Origin: Candidatus Pseudomonas phytovorans
Lineage (GTDB): Bacteria; Pseudomonadota; Gammaproteobacteria; Pseudomonadales; Pseudomonadaceae
Assembly: GCA_029202525.1 (NCBI GenBank)
Contig: CP119325.1
Location: forward strand, 4,624,001 to 4,688,000
Reading direction: 5' to 3'
DNA length: 64,000 bases
Shown one piece after another: positions 32,828 to 41,324 of this stretch. The translations under genes and the position numbers were made by a program. How positions within the stretch are numbered: position 1 is the stretch's first letter; each line of letters starts with the position of its first letter. Under the pieces are notes generated by a model. It saw only the letters and a program-made list of their open reading frames with translations. It had not been told where the DNA came from and made no database searches.

Positions 32828-33805
32828 CTACTGCAGTTCAGGTGGAATGCTCGACACCATTGGCGCGCCACCCTGGTTCTCGACCGGCACGGCAATTTCT
32901 ACCGGCATGCCATCTTCCGCAGCCACCACGTCACGCACCATATCCCAGTTCATGCGCAGGTTATTGGCCAGGTCCTCACGTTTGAGCAAGGCGTTGATAA
33001 CGGCGGTGTGCTTGTCGACAACCGACGGGTTACCCTGATCGTCCAGCGGCGTGTGCGCCTCCAGATAGACCTTGCCACCACTGATACCGAACTTGTAAGG
33101 CTCGTTGATGATGCGCACCGGTGTACCCACCGGCACCATCTTCGACAGTTCCAGCACATTGTTGTTGAGCATGCGGAAGCAGCCGTGGCTGGTACGCATG
33201 CCAATGCCGAACTTCTTGTTCGAACCGTGGATCAGGTAGCCGGGCACCCCCAAGGTGAACTTGAACGGCCCCAGCGGGTTGTCCGGACCCGCCGGCACCA
33301 CGGTCGGCAGGATGTCACCGTCCGCCGCATGCTCTTTGCGGATCGAAGCAGGTGGAGTCCAGGTCGGGTTTGGGGTCTTGGCAGTGATCTTGGTGTTGGC
33401 GATCGGCGAACCCCAACCTTCGCGACCAATGCCCAGCGGGAAGGTATGCACCACGTTCTGCCCTTTCGGGAAGTAGTACAGGCGGTACTCGGCAAGGTTG
33501 ATGACGATGCCTTCGCGCGGACCCGGCGGCAGGACATAGCGGGTCGGCAGGATGATCTCGGTGCCGGCGCCGGGCAACCAGGGGTCGACACCCGGGTTGG
33601 CGGCAATCATTTCCAGGTAGCCGAGGTCGTTGGCGGTGCCGATGTCGGCGAACGTATCCTCGTACTTTGCCTTGATCACATGCACCTGGCCGACGATGTC
33701 TTCACCGGGCGGTGGCAGTGGCAGCTCCAGCGCAGCAGCGGGGCCCGCTACCAGCAGGGCGGCCAGGGACAGGCTACGGGTGACGGCAGGAAAGCGCGGC
33801 AACAT
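32828..33805 (-). CDS. Periplasmic L,D-transpeptidase (YkuD/ErfK-YbiS-YcfS family)
   Basis: A 325-residue protein with signal peptide (about 1-25), a short LysM-like or linker region (about 38-90) and the YkuD domain (about 98-235) with catalytic His207/Cys209 in RTSHGCFRMLNNN. A C-terminal tail (about 240-325) is typical of the ErfK/YbiS/YcfS group, whose E. coli members cross-link Braun lipoprotein to peptidoglycan. It converges on oprI with only 134 bases between stops, which supports OprI as its acceptor; this is inference from function and position. All key residues are present. Confidence 0.92.
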   Translation of the reverse strand: MLPRFPAVTRSLSLAALLVAGPAAALELPLPPPGEDIVGQVHVIKAKYEDTFADIGTANDLGYLEMIAANPGVDPWLPGAGTEIILPTRYVLPPGPREGIVINLAEYRLYYFPKGQNVVHTFPLGIGREGWGSPIANTKITAKTPNPTWTPPASIRKEHAADGDILPTVVPAGPDNPLGPFKFTLGVPGYLIHGSNKKFGIGMRTSHGCFRMLNNNVLELSKMVPVGTPVRIINEPYKFGISGGKVYLEAHTPLDDQGNPSVVDKHTAVINALLKREDLANNLRMNWDMVRDVVAAEDGMPVEIAVPVENQGGAPMVSSIPPELQ

Positions 33806-33918
33806 CCGGTAAATCCTTCGAAAGGTGGGTCAAGAGGATCGATTGTACACCCGCGCCGATGCAAGCGGGAGGCATTGGCGCGATGCAAGCGTTTCAGATG
33901 ATGAAAGGTGCTTGCCGT

Positions 33919-34209
33919 TTAGCTGGCCTGCAGCTCTGGCCAGACCGGGCGCATGCCGCGCCGCTGGGCATCGAGGATGGCACGGCACAGGTCACACAGG
34001 CGGCTGTCGCGGTAAATCGCGCGCGGCACCCCAGACCAACGCGGCTGCGCCGGCAGCAGGCCGCCGCACAAGGTACGGTCGACCGGCACGCCCAGCTCAA
34101 GCTGGCGGGCCACCAGGTGGACGCGGATTTCCTGGCAGGCGAACAGGTCGAGCTGCTCGTCAGGCTCGATCAGTTGATAGGCGTACAGGGACCAGGCAGG
34201 GCGCGGCAT
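33919..34209 (-). CDS. Hypothetical protein with C-terminal CxxC
   Basis: A 96-residue protein, MPRPAWSLYAYQLIEPDEQL onward, with a Cys pair in RLCDLCRAILDAQRR near the C-terminus and two further cysteines (FACQE, TLCGG). Four cysteines in under 100 residues suggest a small zinc-binding protein. No family recognised, no signal or membrane segment. The start at 34209 is chosen over 34239 because it begins the conserved-looking sequence. It lies alone between the transpeptidase and tesA, on the same strand as both. Confidence 0.6.
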   Translation of the reverse strand: MPRPAWSLYAYQLIEPDEQLDLFACQEIRVHLVARQLELGVPVDRTLCGGLLPAQPRWSGVPRAIYRDSRLCDLCRAILDAQRRGMRPVWPELQAS

Positions 34210-34267
34210 CGGGGGCACTCGAAACGGGGGGCGCAACATTAGCCGAAAGCCCGCCCCGTTTAAAGCG

Positions 34268-34873
34268 TCACAGCAAGGGTTTTATCGCCGGCCAGGCATT
34301 TTCCAGCAAGCGCTTCTGGGCACCCTGGGCCGGGTGAATGCCATCGGCCTGCATCAATTCAGGCACGCCCCCTACCCCTTCGAGGAAAAACGGCACCAAC
34401 GGCACCTGCTTCTCCGCAGCCAGCTGTTCATACACTTTGGCAAACGCAGTGGTGTAGCGCACGCCGTAATTGGGCGGCAGGCGCATGCCCAGCAGCACCA
34501 CCTTGGCACCGGCCTGGCGCGCACTCTCGATCATCGAGGCAAGATTTTGTTGCAATTGCGCAGGTGGCTGCCCACGCAGGCCATCGTTGCCGCCCAGCTC
34601 CAACACCACCAACTCCGGTTTATGCGCTGCAAGCAGCGCCGGCAGCCGCGCCTGGCCACCTGCGCTGGTGTCGCCGCTGATCGATGCATTGACCACTTTG
34701 TCGTCGAAACCTTCGTCCCTGAGGCGGGTCTGCAACAAGGTGACCCAACCCTGGCGGGTATCCAGGCCAAAACCGGCGCTGATACTATCGCCAACAACCA
34801 GCAGTGTTCCCGCCGCCGCGCTCTGGGCCAGGCAATACAGGGCCAGACCGGCACTCAACCACCACACTCGCAT
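34268..34873 (-). CDS. tesA: GDSL/SGNH arylesterase / lysophospholipase TesA
   Basis: A 201-residue secreted SGNH hydrolase. Signal peptide about 1-22; block I VVGDSISAGFG holds the nucleophile Ser, block III GGNDGLRG the oxyanion Asn, and block V DGIHP the Asp-His pair. It hydrolyses short and medium acyl esters in the periplasm. The start MRVWWLSAG at 34873 fits the signal peptide; an ATG at 34885 adds four residues and would overlap the ABC-transporter start. It is divergent from the YbbA-like gene with about 10 bases between starts, the same neighbourhood as in other pseudomonads and E. coli. Confidence 0.92.
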   Translation of the reverse strand: MRVWWLSAGLALYCLAQSAAAGTLLVVGDSISAGFGLDTRQGWVTLLQTRLRDEGFDDKVVNASISGDTSAGGQARLPALLAAHKPELVVLELGGNDGLRGQPPAQLQQNLASMIESARQAGAKVVLLGMRLPPNYGVRYTTAFAKVYEQLAAEKQVPLVPFFLEGVGGVPELMQADGIHPAQGAQKRLLENAWPAIKPLL

Positions 34874-34883
34874 CGGATTCTCC

Positions 34884-35567
34884 ATGGGCCCCAACATACT
34901 CGTTGCGCAGAACCTTAGCAAAGTGGTCCCCAGCGCGGAAGGTGACCTCACCATCCTTCACGCACTCTCCCTTGAACTGGCCAAAGGCGACAGCCTGGCC
35001 ATCGTCGGTGCCTCGGGTTCAGGCAAGTCGACCCTGCTCGGCCTGCTCGCAGGCCTGGACCTGCCCAGCGCCGGCAAAGTCATCCTCGCCGGCAACGACC
35101 TGGGGCCACTGGATGAAGACCAGCGCGCCCGGGTACGTGCCGAACATGTGGGTTTCGTGTTTCAGTCATTTCAGCTGCTCGACAGCCTCAATGCGCTTGA
35201 AAACGTCATGCTGCCACTGGAGCTGGACGGCCGCCGCGACGCCCGCGAACAGGCGCGCACCCTGCTGGAGCGGGTCGGCCTCGGCAAGCGCCTGAGCCAC
35301 ACCCCGCGCCAACTGTCGGGCGGCGAACAGCAGCGGGTGGCCATCGCCCGCGCCTTCGCCGCACAGCCTGCGGTGTTGTTTGCCGACGAACCCACCGGCA
35401 ACCTCGACAGCCACACGGGCGAGCGCATCAGCGACTTGCTGTTCGAATTGAACAAGGAGCGCGGTACCACCCTGGTGCTGGTCACCCATGACGAACGCCT
35501 GGCCCAGCGCTGCCGCCGCCAGATCCGCCTGGACGCGGGGCGCCTGGTGGCGCCGGTGGAGGCCTGA
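34884..35567 (+). CDS. ABC transporter ATP-binding protein (YbbA/LolD-like)
   Basis: A 227-residue ATPase of the MacB/LolD superfamily. Walker A GASGSGKST, signature LSGGEQQRVAIARA, Walker B VLFADEPTGNLD and the H-loop VTHDE are intact. It pairs with the large permease that starts inside its stop codon (one-base overlap, TGATG). This family couples ATP hydrolysis to mechanical work or extrusion across the periplasm rather than simple import. The start at 34884 shares bases with the divergent tesA region, so its promoter must lie within the tesA coding sequence. Confidence 0.92.
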   Translation: MGPNILVAQNLSKVVPSAEGDLTILHALSLELAKGDSLAIVGASGSGKSTLLGLLAGLDLPSAGKVILAGNDLGPLDEDQRARVRAEHVGFVFQSFQLLDSLNALENVMLPLELDGRRDAREQARTLLERVGLGKRLSHTPRQLSGGEQQRVAIARAFAAQPAVLFADEPTGNLDSHTGERISDLLFELNKERGTTLVLVTHDERLAQRCRRQIRLDAGRLVAPVEA

Positions 35568-38074
35568 TGAACCACATGCCGTTGTCCCGCCTGTGCGGCC
35601 TGGCACTGCGCCAGTTGCTGCGCGACATTCGTGCCAGTGAAGTGCGCGTGCTGTTCTTTGCCCTGCTGGTGGCGGTGGCAGCCAGCACCGCCATCGGCTA
35701 CTTCGGTGCCCGCCTAAACGGCGCCATGCAACTGCGCGCCAGCGAGTTCCTGGGGGCCGACCTGGTGCTGCAGGGCAGTGCCCCGGCCCGCGCGCAGCAG
35801 ATCGAGACCGGCACGGCACTTGGTTTGCGCCACGCGCAAGTGGTCGAATTCACCAGTGTGGTGGGCGGCGACAACGGCATACAGCTCTCCAGCGTCAAGG
35901 CCACCGACGGTGCTTACCCGTTGCGCGGGCAGGTACGCAGCGCGCCGGCGCCCTATGCCGAGGAAACACCTGGCGGCGGCCCAGCACCTGGCGAGGCGTG
36001 GGTCGAGCCCCGCCTGTTGGCGGCGCTTGGGCTGGCGATTGGCGACAGCATTGATGTAGGCATGAAAACCCTGCGCATGAGCCGTGTGCTTACCTACGAA
36101 CCGGACCGCGCCAACAACTTCTACAGCCTTACCCCGCGGGTGATGATGAACCTGGCCGACCTGGAGGCCACCGGCGTGATCCAGCCGGGCAGCCGGGTCA
36201 CCTACCGCGACCTGTGGCGCGGCGGTGCCGACGCACTGGCCCAATACCGCCAGAGCGTGGAAAAAAACCTGGCCGCCAACCAGCGCCTGCGCGACACACG
36301 CGATGGCAACCAGCAGATCGGTGGCGCCCTGGGCAAGGCCGAACGCTACCTGAACATGGCCAGCCTGGTAGCGGTGCTGCTGGCCGGGGTCGCCGTGGCC
36401 TTGTCGGCCAGCCGTTATGCCGCACGCCGGCTGGATGCCAGCGCGTTGCTGCGCTGCCTGGGTCTCTCACGCCGCCAGGCACTGGGCCTGTATTGCCTGC
36501 AGCTGGCCATGCTCGGCCTGGTCGCCGCCTTTGCTGGCGCTCTGCTCGGCTGGCTGGCACAGCTGGGCCTGTTCCGCCTGCTGCACGGCCTGCTGCCAAG
36601 CGTGGTACCCGCCGGTGGCATCGTCCCGGCCCTGGCCGGTATCGGGACCGGGCTGGTTGCATTGGCCGGCTTCGCCCTGCCGCCCATTGCCGCCCTGGGC
36701 CAGGTCCCGCCACTGCGTGTACTGCGCCGTGATCTGTTGCCGATACCCCCCAGCAGCTGGTTGGTGTACGGCGCCGCCCTGTTTGCCCTGGGCTTGATCA
36801 TGTGGCGCCTGAGCCTCGACCTGCTCCTCACCTTCGCCCTGCTCGGCGGTGGCCTGGTCGCCGCATTGCTGCTCGGCGGCTTGCTGTTGCTCGGCTTGCG
36901 CAGCCTGCGCCAGCTACTGGCCGGGGCCCCACTGACCTGGCGCCTGGGGCTGGGCCAGTTGCTGCGCCACCCCACGGCCGCCGCTGGCCAGGCCCTCGCG
37001 TTCGGCCTGATCCTGCTCGCCATGGCATTGGTCGCCCTGCTGCGCGCAGAACTGCTCGACACCTGGCAAGCCCAACTGCCCAAGGATGCACCCAACCATT
37101 TCGCCCTGAACATCCTGCCGGATGACCGTGAACCGTTCGCCCAACGCCTGCATCAGGTCAACGCCGCTTCAGCGCCGCTCTACCCGGTAACGCCCGGGCG
37201 CCTGGTGCAAATCAACGAGCAACCGGTGCAGCAAATCGTCAGCAAGGACTCGGCAGGTGAGCGCGCCGTGCAACGGGACCTCAGCCTGACCTGGGCCGCG
37301 GAGCTACCCGAAGGCAATGCACTGACTACGGGCAACTGGTGGCAAGCCTTGCCTGCTGACGACGAAGTCCCTGGTGTTTCGGTGGAAGCGGAACTGGCCA
37401 GCAGCCTGAAACTGAAAATGGGCGACCTGCTGACCTTCGACATCGGCGGCCAGCAGCGCCAGGCCCGGGTCAGCAGCTTGCGCAGCGTGCACTGGGACAG
37501 CTTCCAGCCAAACTTCTACATGATCTTCCAGCCCGGCACACTGCAAGGGCTGCCGACCACCTACCTGACCAGCTTCTATCTGGCGCCGGGCCACGACCTG
37601 GATGTAGTGGCGCTGTCACGGGCGTTCCCGGCGGTGACTATCCTGCAGGTGGATGCTTTGCTCGACCAACTGCGCAGCATCCTCGCCCAGGTGACTCTGG
37701 CGGTGGAGTATGTGCTGTTGTTTGTGCTGGCGGCCGGGATGGCGGTGCTGTTCGCCGGATTGCAGGCAACGCTGGATGAACGCATTCGCCAAGGGGCCTT
37801 GCTGCGTGCGCTGGGGGCGGCGCGGCCGCTGCTGGTGAAGGCGCGGCGTATCGAGTTCGGTTTGCTGGGGGCTGCCAGCGGAGTGTTGGCAGCAGTAGGC
37901 TGTGAGCTGATTACCCTGGTGCTGTACCGCTATGCCTTCGACTTGCAGTGGAGCCCGCATCCGTGGCTGCTGGTGTTGCCGCTGGCGGGCGCCTTGCTGG
38001 TGGGCGGTGCGGGGGTGTTGGGGACGCGGCGGGCGTTGAATGCCAGCCCGTTGGCGGTGTTGCGCGACAGTTAA
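35567..38074 (+). CDS. FtsX-like ABC transporter permease (YbbP-like)
   Basis: An 835-residue permease with one N-terminal TM (about 27-47), a large periplasmic region (about 50-260), a cluster of TM segments between about 263 and 490, another periplasmic part, and four final TMs (about 705-830), i.e. the two FtsX/MacB repeats of the YbbP type. It forms a complex with the preceding ATPase. Neighbouring tesA suggests a role in lipid or esterified-compound export, but no substrate is proven. Length is as in E. coli YbbP (about 800). Confidence 0.9.
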   Translation: MNHMPLSRLCGLALRQLLRDIRASEVRVLFFALLVAVAASTAIGYFGARLNGAMQLRASEFLGADLVLQGSAPARAQQIETGTALGLRHAQVVEFTSVVGGDNGIQLSSVKATDGAYPLRGQVRSAPAPYAEETPGGGPAPGEAWVEPRLLAALGLAIGDSIDVGMKTLRMSRVLTYEPDRANNFYSLTPRVMMNLADLEATGVIQPGSRVTYRDLWRGGADALAQYRQSVEKNLAANQRLRDTRDGNQQIGGALGKAERYLNMASLVAVLLAGVAVALSASRYAARRLDASALLRCLGLSRRQALGLYCLQLAMLGLVAAFAGALLGWLAQLGLFRLLHGLLPSVVPAGGIVPALAGIGTGLVALAGFALPPIAALGQVPPLRVLRRDLLPIPPSSWLVYGAALFALGLIMWRLSLDLLLTFALLGGGLVAALLLGGLLLLGLRSLRQLLAGAPLTWRLGLGQLLRHPTAAAGQALAFGLILLAMALVALLRAELLDTWQAQLPKDAPNHFALNILPDDREPFAQRLHQVNAASAPLYPVTPGRLVQINEQPVQQIVSKDSAGERAVQRDLSLTWAAELPEGNALTTGNWWQALPADDEVPGVSVEAELASSLKLKMGDLLTFDIGGQQRQARVSSLRSVHWDSFQPNFYMIFQPGTLQGLPTTYLTSFYLAPGHDLDVVALSRAFPAVTILQVDALLDQLRSILAQVTLAVEYVLLFVLAAGMAVLFAGLQATLDERIRQGALLRALGAARPLLVKARRIEFGLLGAASGVLAAVGCELITLVLYRYAFDLQWSPHPWLLVLPLAGALLVGGAGVLGTRRALNASPLAVLRDS

Positions 38075-38086
38075 ATGTTACCTGCA

Positions 38087-38184
38087 CCGGCCTCTTCGCG
38101 GGCACGCCCGCTCCCACAGGTCCGGTGCAGCCCTCAAATGTTGTGCTATCCCTGTGGGAGCGGGCGTGCCCGCGAAAGGGCCGG
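38087..38184. repeat. REP inverted pair between the permease and greB
   Basis: Complementary 34-base arms (38087-38120 and 38151-38184; small mismatch) with core GCGGGCACGCCCGCTCCCAC. Located between converging genes. Confidence 0.85.
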
Positions 38185-38200
38185 CACAGACAGCACGAAC

Positions 38201-38674
38201 TTATCGCCCGTAGGTAATGCTCTTCACATACCAGGTCGCTTCACCGGTAGGTGTGTGCACGACCACCTCATCGCCCTCCTCCTTCTTGAGCAAGGCACGG
38301 GCCATGGGAGAGTCGATCGAAATGTAATCGTTGCGCCCATAGATCTCGTCATAGCCGACGATGCGAAACTTCATGGTCTCGCCATCGTCGTTCTCGATCT
38401 CGACCCAGGCCCCGAAAAACACCTTGCCTTCCTGCTGCGGCGAGTACGCCACCACCCTGACATCTTCAAGACGCTTGCGCAGGTAACGTACGCGGCGGTC
38501 GATTTCGCGCAGCAGCTTCTTGTTGTACTGGTAGTCGGCGTTCTCGCTACGGTCACCCAGCGATGCCGCCCAGGCGACCTTCTGGGTGATTTCCGGTCGA
38601 TACACCCGCCACAGGTGATCGAGTTCTTTTTTCAGCGCCTCGTGGCCTTCCGTGGTGATGATGTTCGTGCTCAA
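38201..38674 (-). CDS. greB: Transcript cleavage factor GreB
   Basis: A 157-residue Gre factor. N-terminal coiled coil (about 10-75) carries the acidic tip LGDRSENADYQYNKK that reaches the RNA polymerase active site; the C-terminal FKBP-like domain ends GEATWYVKSITYGR. The length and basic patch residues fit GreB rather than GreA. It rescues backtracked polymerase by stimulating RNA cleavage. A small hypothetical gene ends 10 bases upstream of its start and is probably co-transcribed. Confidence 0.94.
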   Translation of the reverse strand: MSTNIITTEGHEALKKELDHLWRVYRPEITQKVAWAASLGDRSENADYQYNKKLLREIDRRVRYLRKRLEDVRVVAYSPQQEGKVFFGAWVEIENDDGETMKFRIVGYDEIYGRNDYISIDSPMARALLKKEEGDEVVVHTPTGEATWYVKSITYGR

Positions 38675-38684
38675 CAGGCGCTCC

Positions 38685-38993
38685 TCAGCGGCGGGTAATC
38701 AGGCCCTGGCGCGCGATGCGGGTGAGATGGCCGATGACTTCGGCGGCGTCGTCCGGCGCCGGTGCCTGGATCACGGCCAGGTCGAAACGGTCATTGCCAT
38801 ACTGCGCAAGATGGCAGCCGGTTTCGGCGAACTGGATCAGAAAGGCGCGTGCCTGGCCCTTGCGCCGGGACAGGCCTTCGAGGTGACGCAAAAGTGTGGG
38901 CTGATGCTGGCCGCCGAGCAGGATGCGCGGTGTGCGGGACGCCTGGCTGGCAGGCAAAGGGCTCAAGCAGACACTGGTACGTGGGCAACTCAT
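38685..38993 (-). CDS. Hypothetical protein upstream of greB
   Basis: A 102-residue protein, MSCPRTSVCLSPLPASQASR onward. The middle RTPRILLGGQHQPTLLRHLE and the C-terminal beta-rich part FDLAVIQAPAP look like a small alpha/beta domain. No family recognised. It was chosen over the overlapping plus-strand frame because its sequence is more protein-like and its spacing (10 bases) to greB fits an operon. The frame is open to 39044. Confidence 0.55.
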   Translation of the reverse strand: MSCPRTSVCLSPLPASQASRTPRILLGGQHQPTLLRHLEGLSRRKGQARAFLIQFAETGCHLAQYGNDRFDLAVIQAPAPDDAAEVIGHLTRIARQGLITRR

Positions 38994-39205
38994 GGAGATT
39001 TCTCCGCCTCGCGAATCCCGCTGGGCAGCGGTGGGAGGCGTCACCGAACCAGCGCTTTAGCGGTATTTCGGATGGCCCGGAGGTGGGGCTTTCCTGCGCC
39101 CCGCAAGTAGCTGTTTAAATCGGCGCAGGCGGTATGCTAGAGCTACAAGCGGCAAGATACAAGCCTCAATCAGTATGAGGCTTGTATCTTGCCATCGGTG
39201 TTGTG

Positions 39206-39643
39206 TCAGCGCGCGATCAGGCGGTCCAGCGAGAAGCGGCCAGCGCCTTCGATCATGACCGCAACAGTGCCGGCCAGCAGCGCCAGCGCGAACTCATAGC
39301 CGTTGTTGGACATGAACAGGCCGTTGCCGATGTGCACCGAGAAGATCGCCACCACCAGGGTCACCGTCAGCGCCAGAGCCGCAGGGCGGGCCAACAGGCC
39401 GACCACCAGGGCCAGACCACCGAAGAACTCGGCGCTACCAGACAGCAGGGCCATCAGGTACCCCGGGGCCAGGCCGATGCTCTCCATCCACTGGCCAGTA
39501 CCTTCCAGGCCATAACCGCCGAACAGGCCGAACAGCTTTTGCGCGCCATGCGCCATGAAGATGATGCCGACCAGGATGCGGATAACGCTGAGACCAGCGC
39601 CGGCGCGGGTGGAGAACAGGGCGTTGAGGGTAGTGTTGTTCAT
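39206..39643 (-). CDS. DoxX family membrane protein
   Basis: A 145-residue inner-membrane protein with four hydrophobic segments (about 18-38, 60-80, 85-105 and 115-133). The pattern VIRILVGIIFMAHGAQKLFG followed by GTGQWMESIG is the DoxX signature. DoxX proteins are related to the small subunit of thiosulfate:quinone oxidoreductase but most bacterial members have no proven enzyme activity; links to redox balance or stress have been suggested for some. Start at 39643 fits the family. Confidence 0.9.
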   Translation of the reverse strand: MNNTTLNALFSTRAGAGLSVIRILVGIIFMAHGAQKLFGLFGGYGLEGTGQWMESIGLAPGYLMALLSGSAEFFGGLALVVGLLARPAALALTVTLVVAIFSVHIGNGLFMSNNGYEFALALLAGTVAVMIEGAGRFSLDRLIAR

Positions 39644-39760
39644 GTCGGAGCGTCCTTGAAGCGAAGCAGTTGTGTTGGGATTGGATGGCGCCATCATAAT
39701 CAATTCAATAGATATGAAAATCGCAAAAAACCCAACATAACAATCGACCAAATCGATTTG

Positions 39761-41203
39761 TCAGCGTTTTGCCACGCGCTCCAACGCAGCCCGCTCGCGA
39801 TTGAACGCCAAAAAGTACTTGTTGACACTGTTGACGAAATTGACCGGCCCCATGCCCACCTGCTCCATGGCGATGCGCTCGGTCTGGAAGAACCACTGGT
39901 TACCGTTGAGGCCGCGCCGCCGGGCTTCGGCACGCATGGCCTGGACCCGCTCGGGGCCGAGGTTGTAGGCCGCCAGCACAAACGCCATGCGCTCTCGCTC
40001 GTTGATCTTGGGGCTGGCAAAAAATTTGCGCCGGATCAATGCCAGGTAGCGCGCGCTGGCCTGTACATTGCCATCCACCGTGGCGGTATTGCTCACGCCC
40101 ACGCGCTGGGCGGCCGAAGGGGTAATCTGCATCAGGCCATGGGCACCACCCGTGCCGCGTGCAGCGGGATTGAGCGTCGACTCTTTGAAGGCCAGCGCTG
40201 CGAGGTTGAGCCAGTCGATCTGCTGCGCCTGGCCATGCTTCTGCAGCACGGCCCGCACCGAGGCAAGGCGCTGGCGGTCCTTGCTGGCCAACGGGTTGTG
40301 TACCCGATACTGGCGGCGGTAAATGCGCTCGAACGCGGCATCCTGGTTATCTGGCGCCCGGTAACCTTGCAGGAAGCGATCGACCGCGGCCAACAATTGC
40401 GGCGCATCACGCCCCACATACCAGTGCATGGCTTGCGGCGACCCCAGGTGCACGCGGTTGTCCAGGCGCAGGCGCGGCATAACCCGCGCCCAGCGCCGGG
40501 CAATCGGCTGCTCGACCACGGTCAGGTGGTAGATGCCTGCCTGCACCATCTCCAGCACATCCTCCACCGCCAGCGTCGAATCGACCCACTCCACCTTGAT
40601 CGGCGGCCGCTTGCGCAGTGCCAGTTGCTGGTTGACCTGCTGGATCAGCGGGCCGGCGGCACTGGCGCTGGTCAAGGCCACGGTGCGCCCGGACAGCTGT
40701 TCGACCTTGCTGAAGCTTCGCTCGCCTTTGCGCCCGACCAGCGTCAACGGCACCTGGTCGAGTAGCGGCGCACTGCTGCTTACGCCTCGCACGGTGCCGG
40801 GGTCGAGCAACTCGCCCGGCGCAGCCAGGTCACCCTCGCCACGGGCCAGTGCGCCCAGCAACTGCTCTTTGGCCTGGGGGATGAGCTTTAGCTGGATCTG
40901 CTGGTCGTCGGCGGTGCGGGCATTGAGGTAATGCTCCAGGGCACGCAGGCGATAATATTCAATACCGACCGGCTCGCCCTTGACCTCGCCGGAGCTGTTA
41001 CGGCTCTGGTTGACCAGCACCCGCAGCACTTTGCTGGTGCGAATCTGCTGCAGGTCACGCACCTTGGCGGGCGGTATGTTCTGCTGCGGCCCCGGCGCGC
41101 GCGCCTGGGCCGGGCCGGTAAGGGTCAGCCCGAGCGTCAGCAGGAAAACAAGCCAGCATCGCAGCATGCGAAAACGTGTCCGTGGTGGTTGGGCGGCATC
41201 CAT
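39761..41203 (-). CDS. mltF: Membrane-bound lytic transglycosylase F-like (SBP_bac_3 + SLT domains)
   Basis: About 480 residues: signal or anchor sequence MLRCWLVFLLTLGLTLTG, a periplasmic amino-acid-binding-protein-like domain (about 55-275) and a C-terminal SLT lytic transglycosylase domain with catalytic Glu in LAFKESTLNPAA and the following GAHGLMQITPSAAQRVGV. It cleaves peptidoglycan glycan strands. Start is uncertain: 41203 is used, but 41167 gives a tidier signal peptide and the frame is open to 41254. No lipobox Cys follows the signal, unlike many Mlt proteins. It is divergent from tatD. Confidence 0.85.
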   Translation of the reverse strand: MDAAQPPRTRFRMLRCWLVFLLTLGLTLTGPAQARAPGPQQNIPPAKVRDLQQIRTSKVLRVLVNQSRNSSGEVKGEPVGIEYYRLRALEHYLNARTADDQQIQLKLIPQAKEQLLGALARGEGDLAAPGELLDPGTVRGVSSSAPLLDQVPLTLVGRKGERSFSKVEQLSGRTVALTSASAAGPLIQQVNQQLALRKRPPIKVEWVDSTLAVEDVLEMVQAGIYHLTVVEQPIARRWARVMPRLRLDNRVHLGSPQAMHWYVGRDAPQLLAAVDRFLQGYRAPDNQDAAFERIYRRQYRVHNPLASKDRQRLASVRAVLQKHGQAQQIDWLNLAALAFKESTLNPAARGTGGAHGLMQITPSAAQRVGVSNTATVDGNVQASARYLALIRRKFFASPKINERERMAFVLAAYNLGPERVQAMRAEARRRGLNGNQWFFQTERIAMEQVGMGPVNFVNSVNKYFLAFNRERAALERVAKR

Positions 41204-41324
41204 GGGGTGAGCCGCCAAGTGAGAAATGACGGTAAAAGACCACGGTAACAGCATGAAGTTCTTGGTTTTTCCAGAAAAACCCGGTTTTTGCTATGCTGGC
41301 CGCCCCGCGGCACGAGATAGCACC

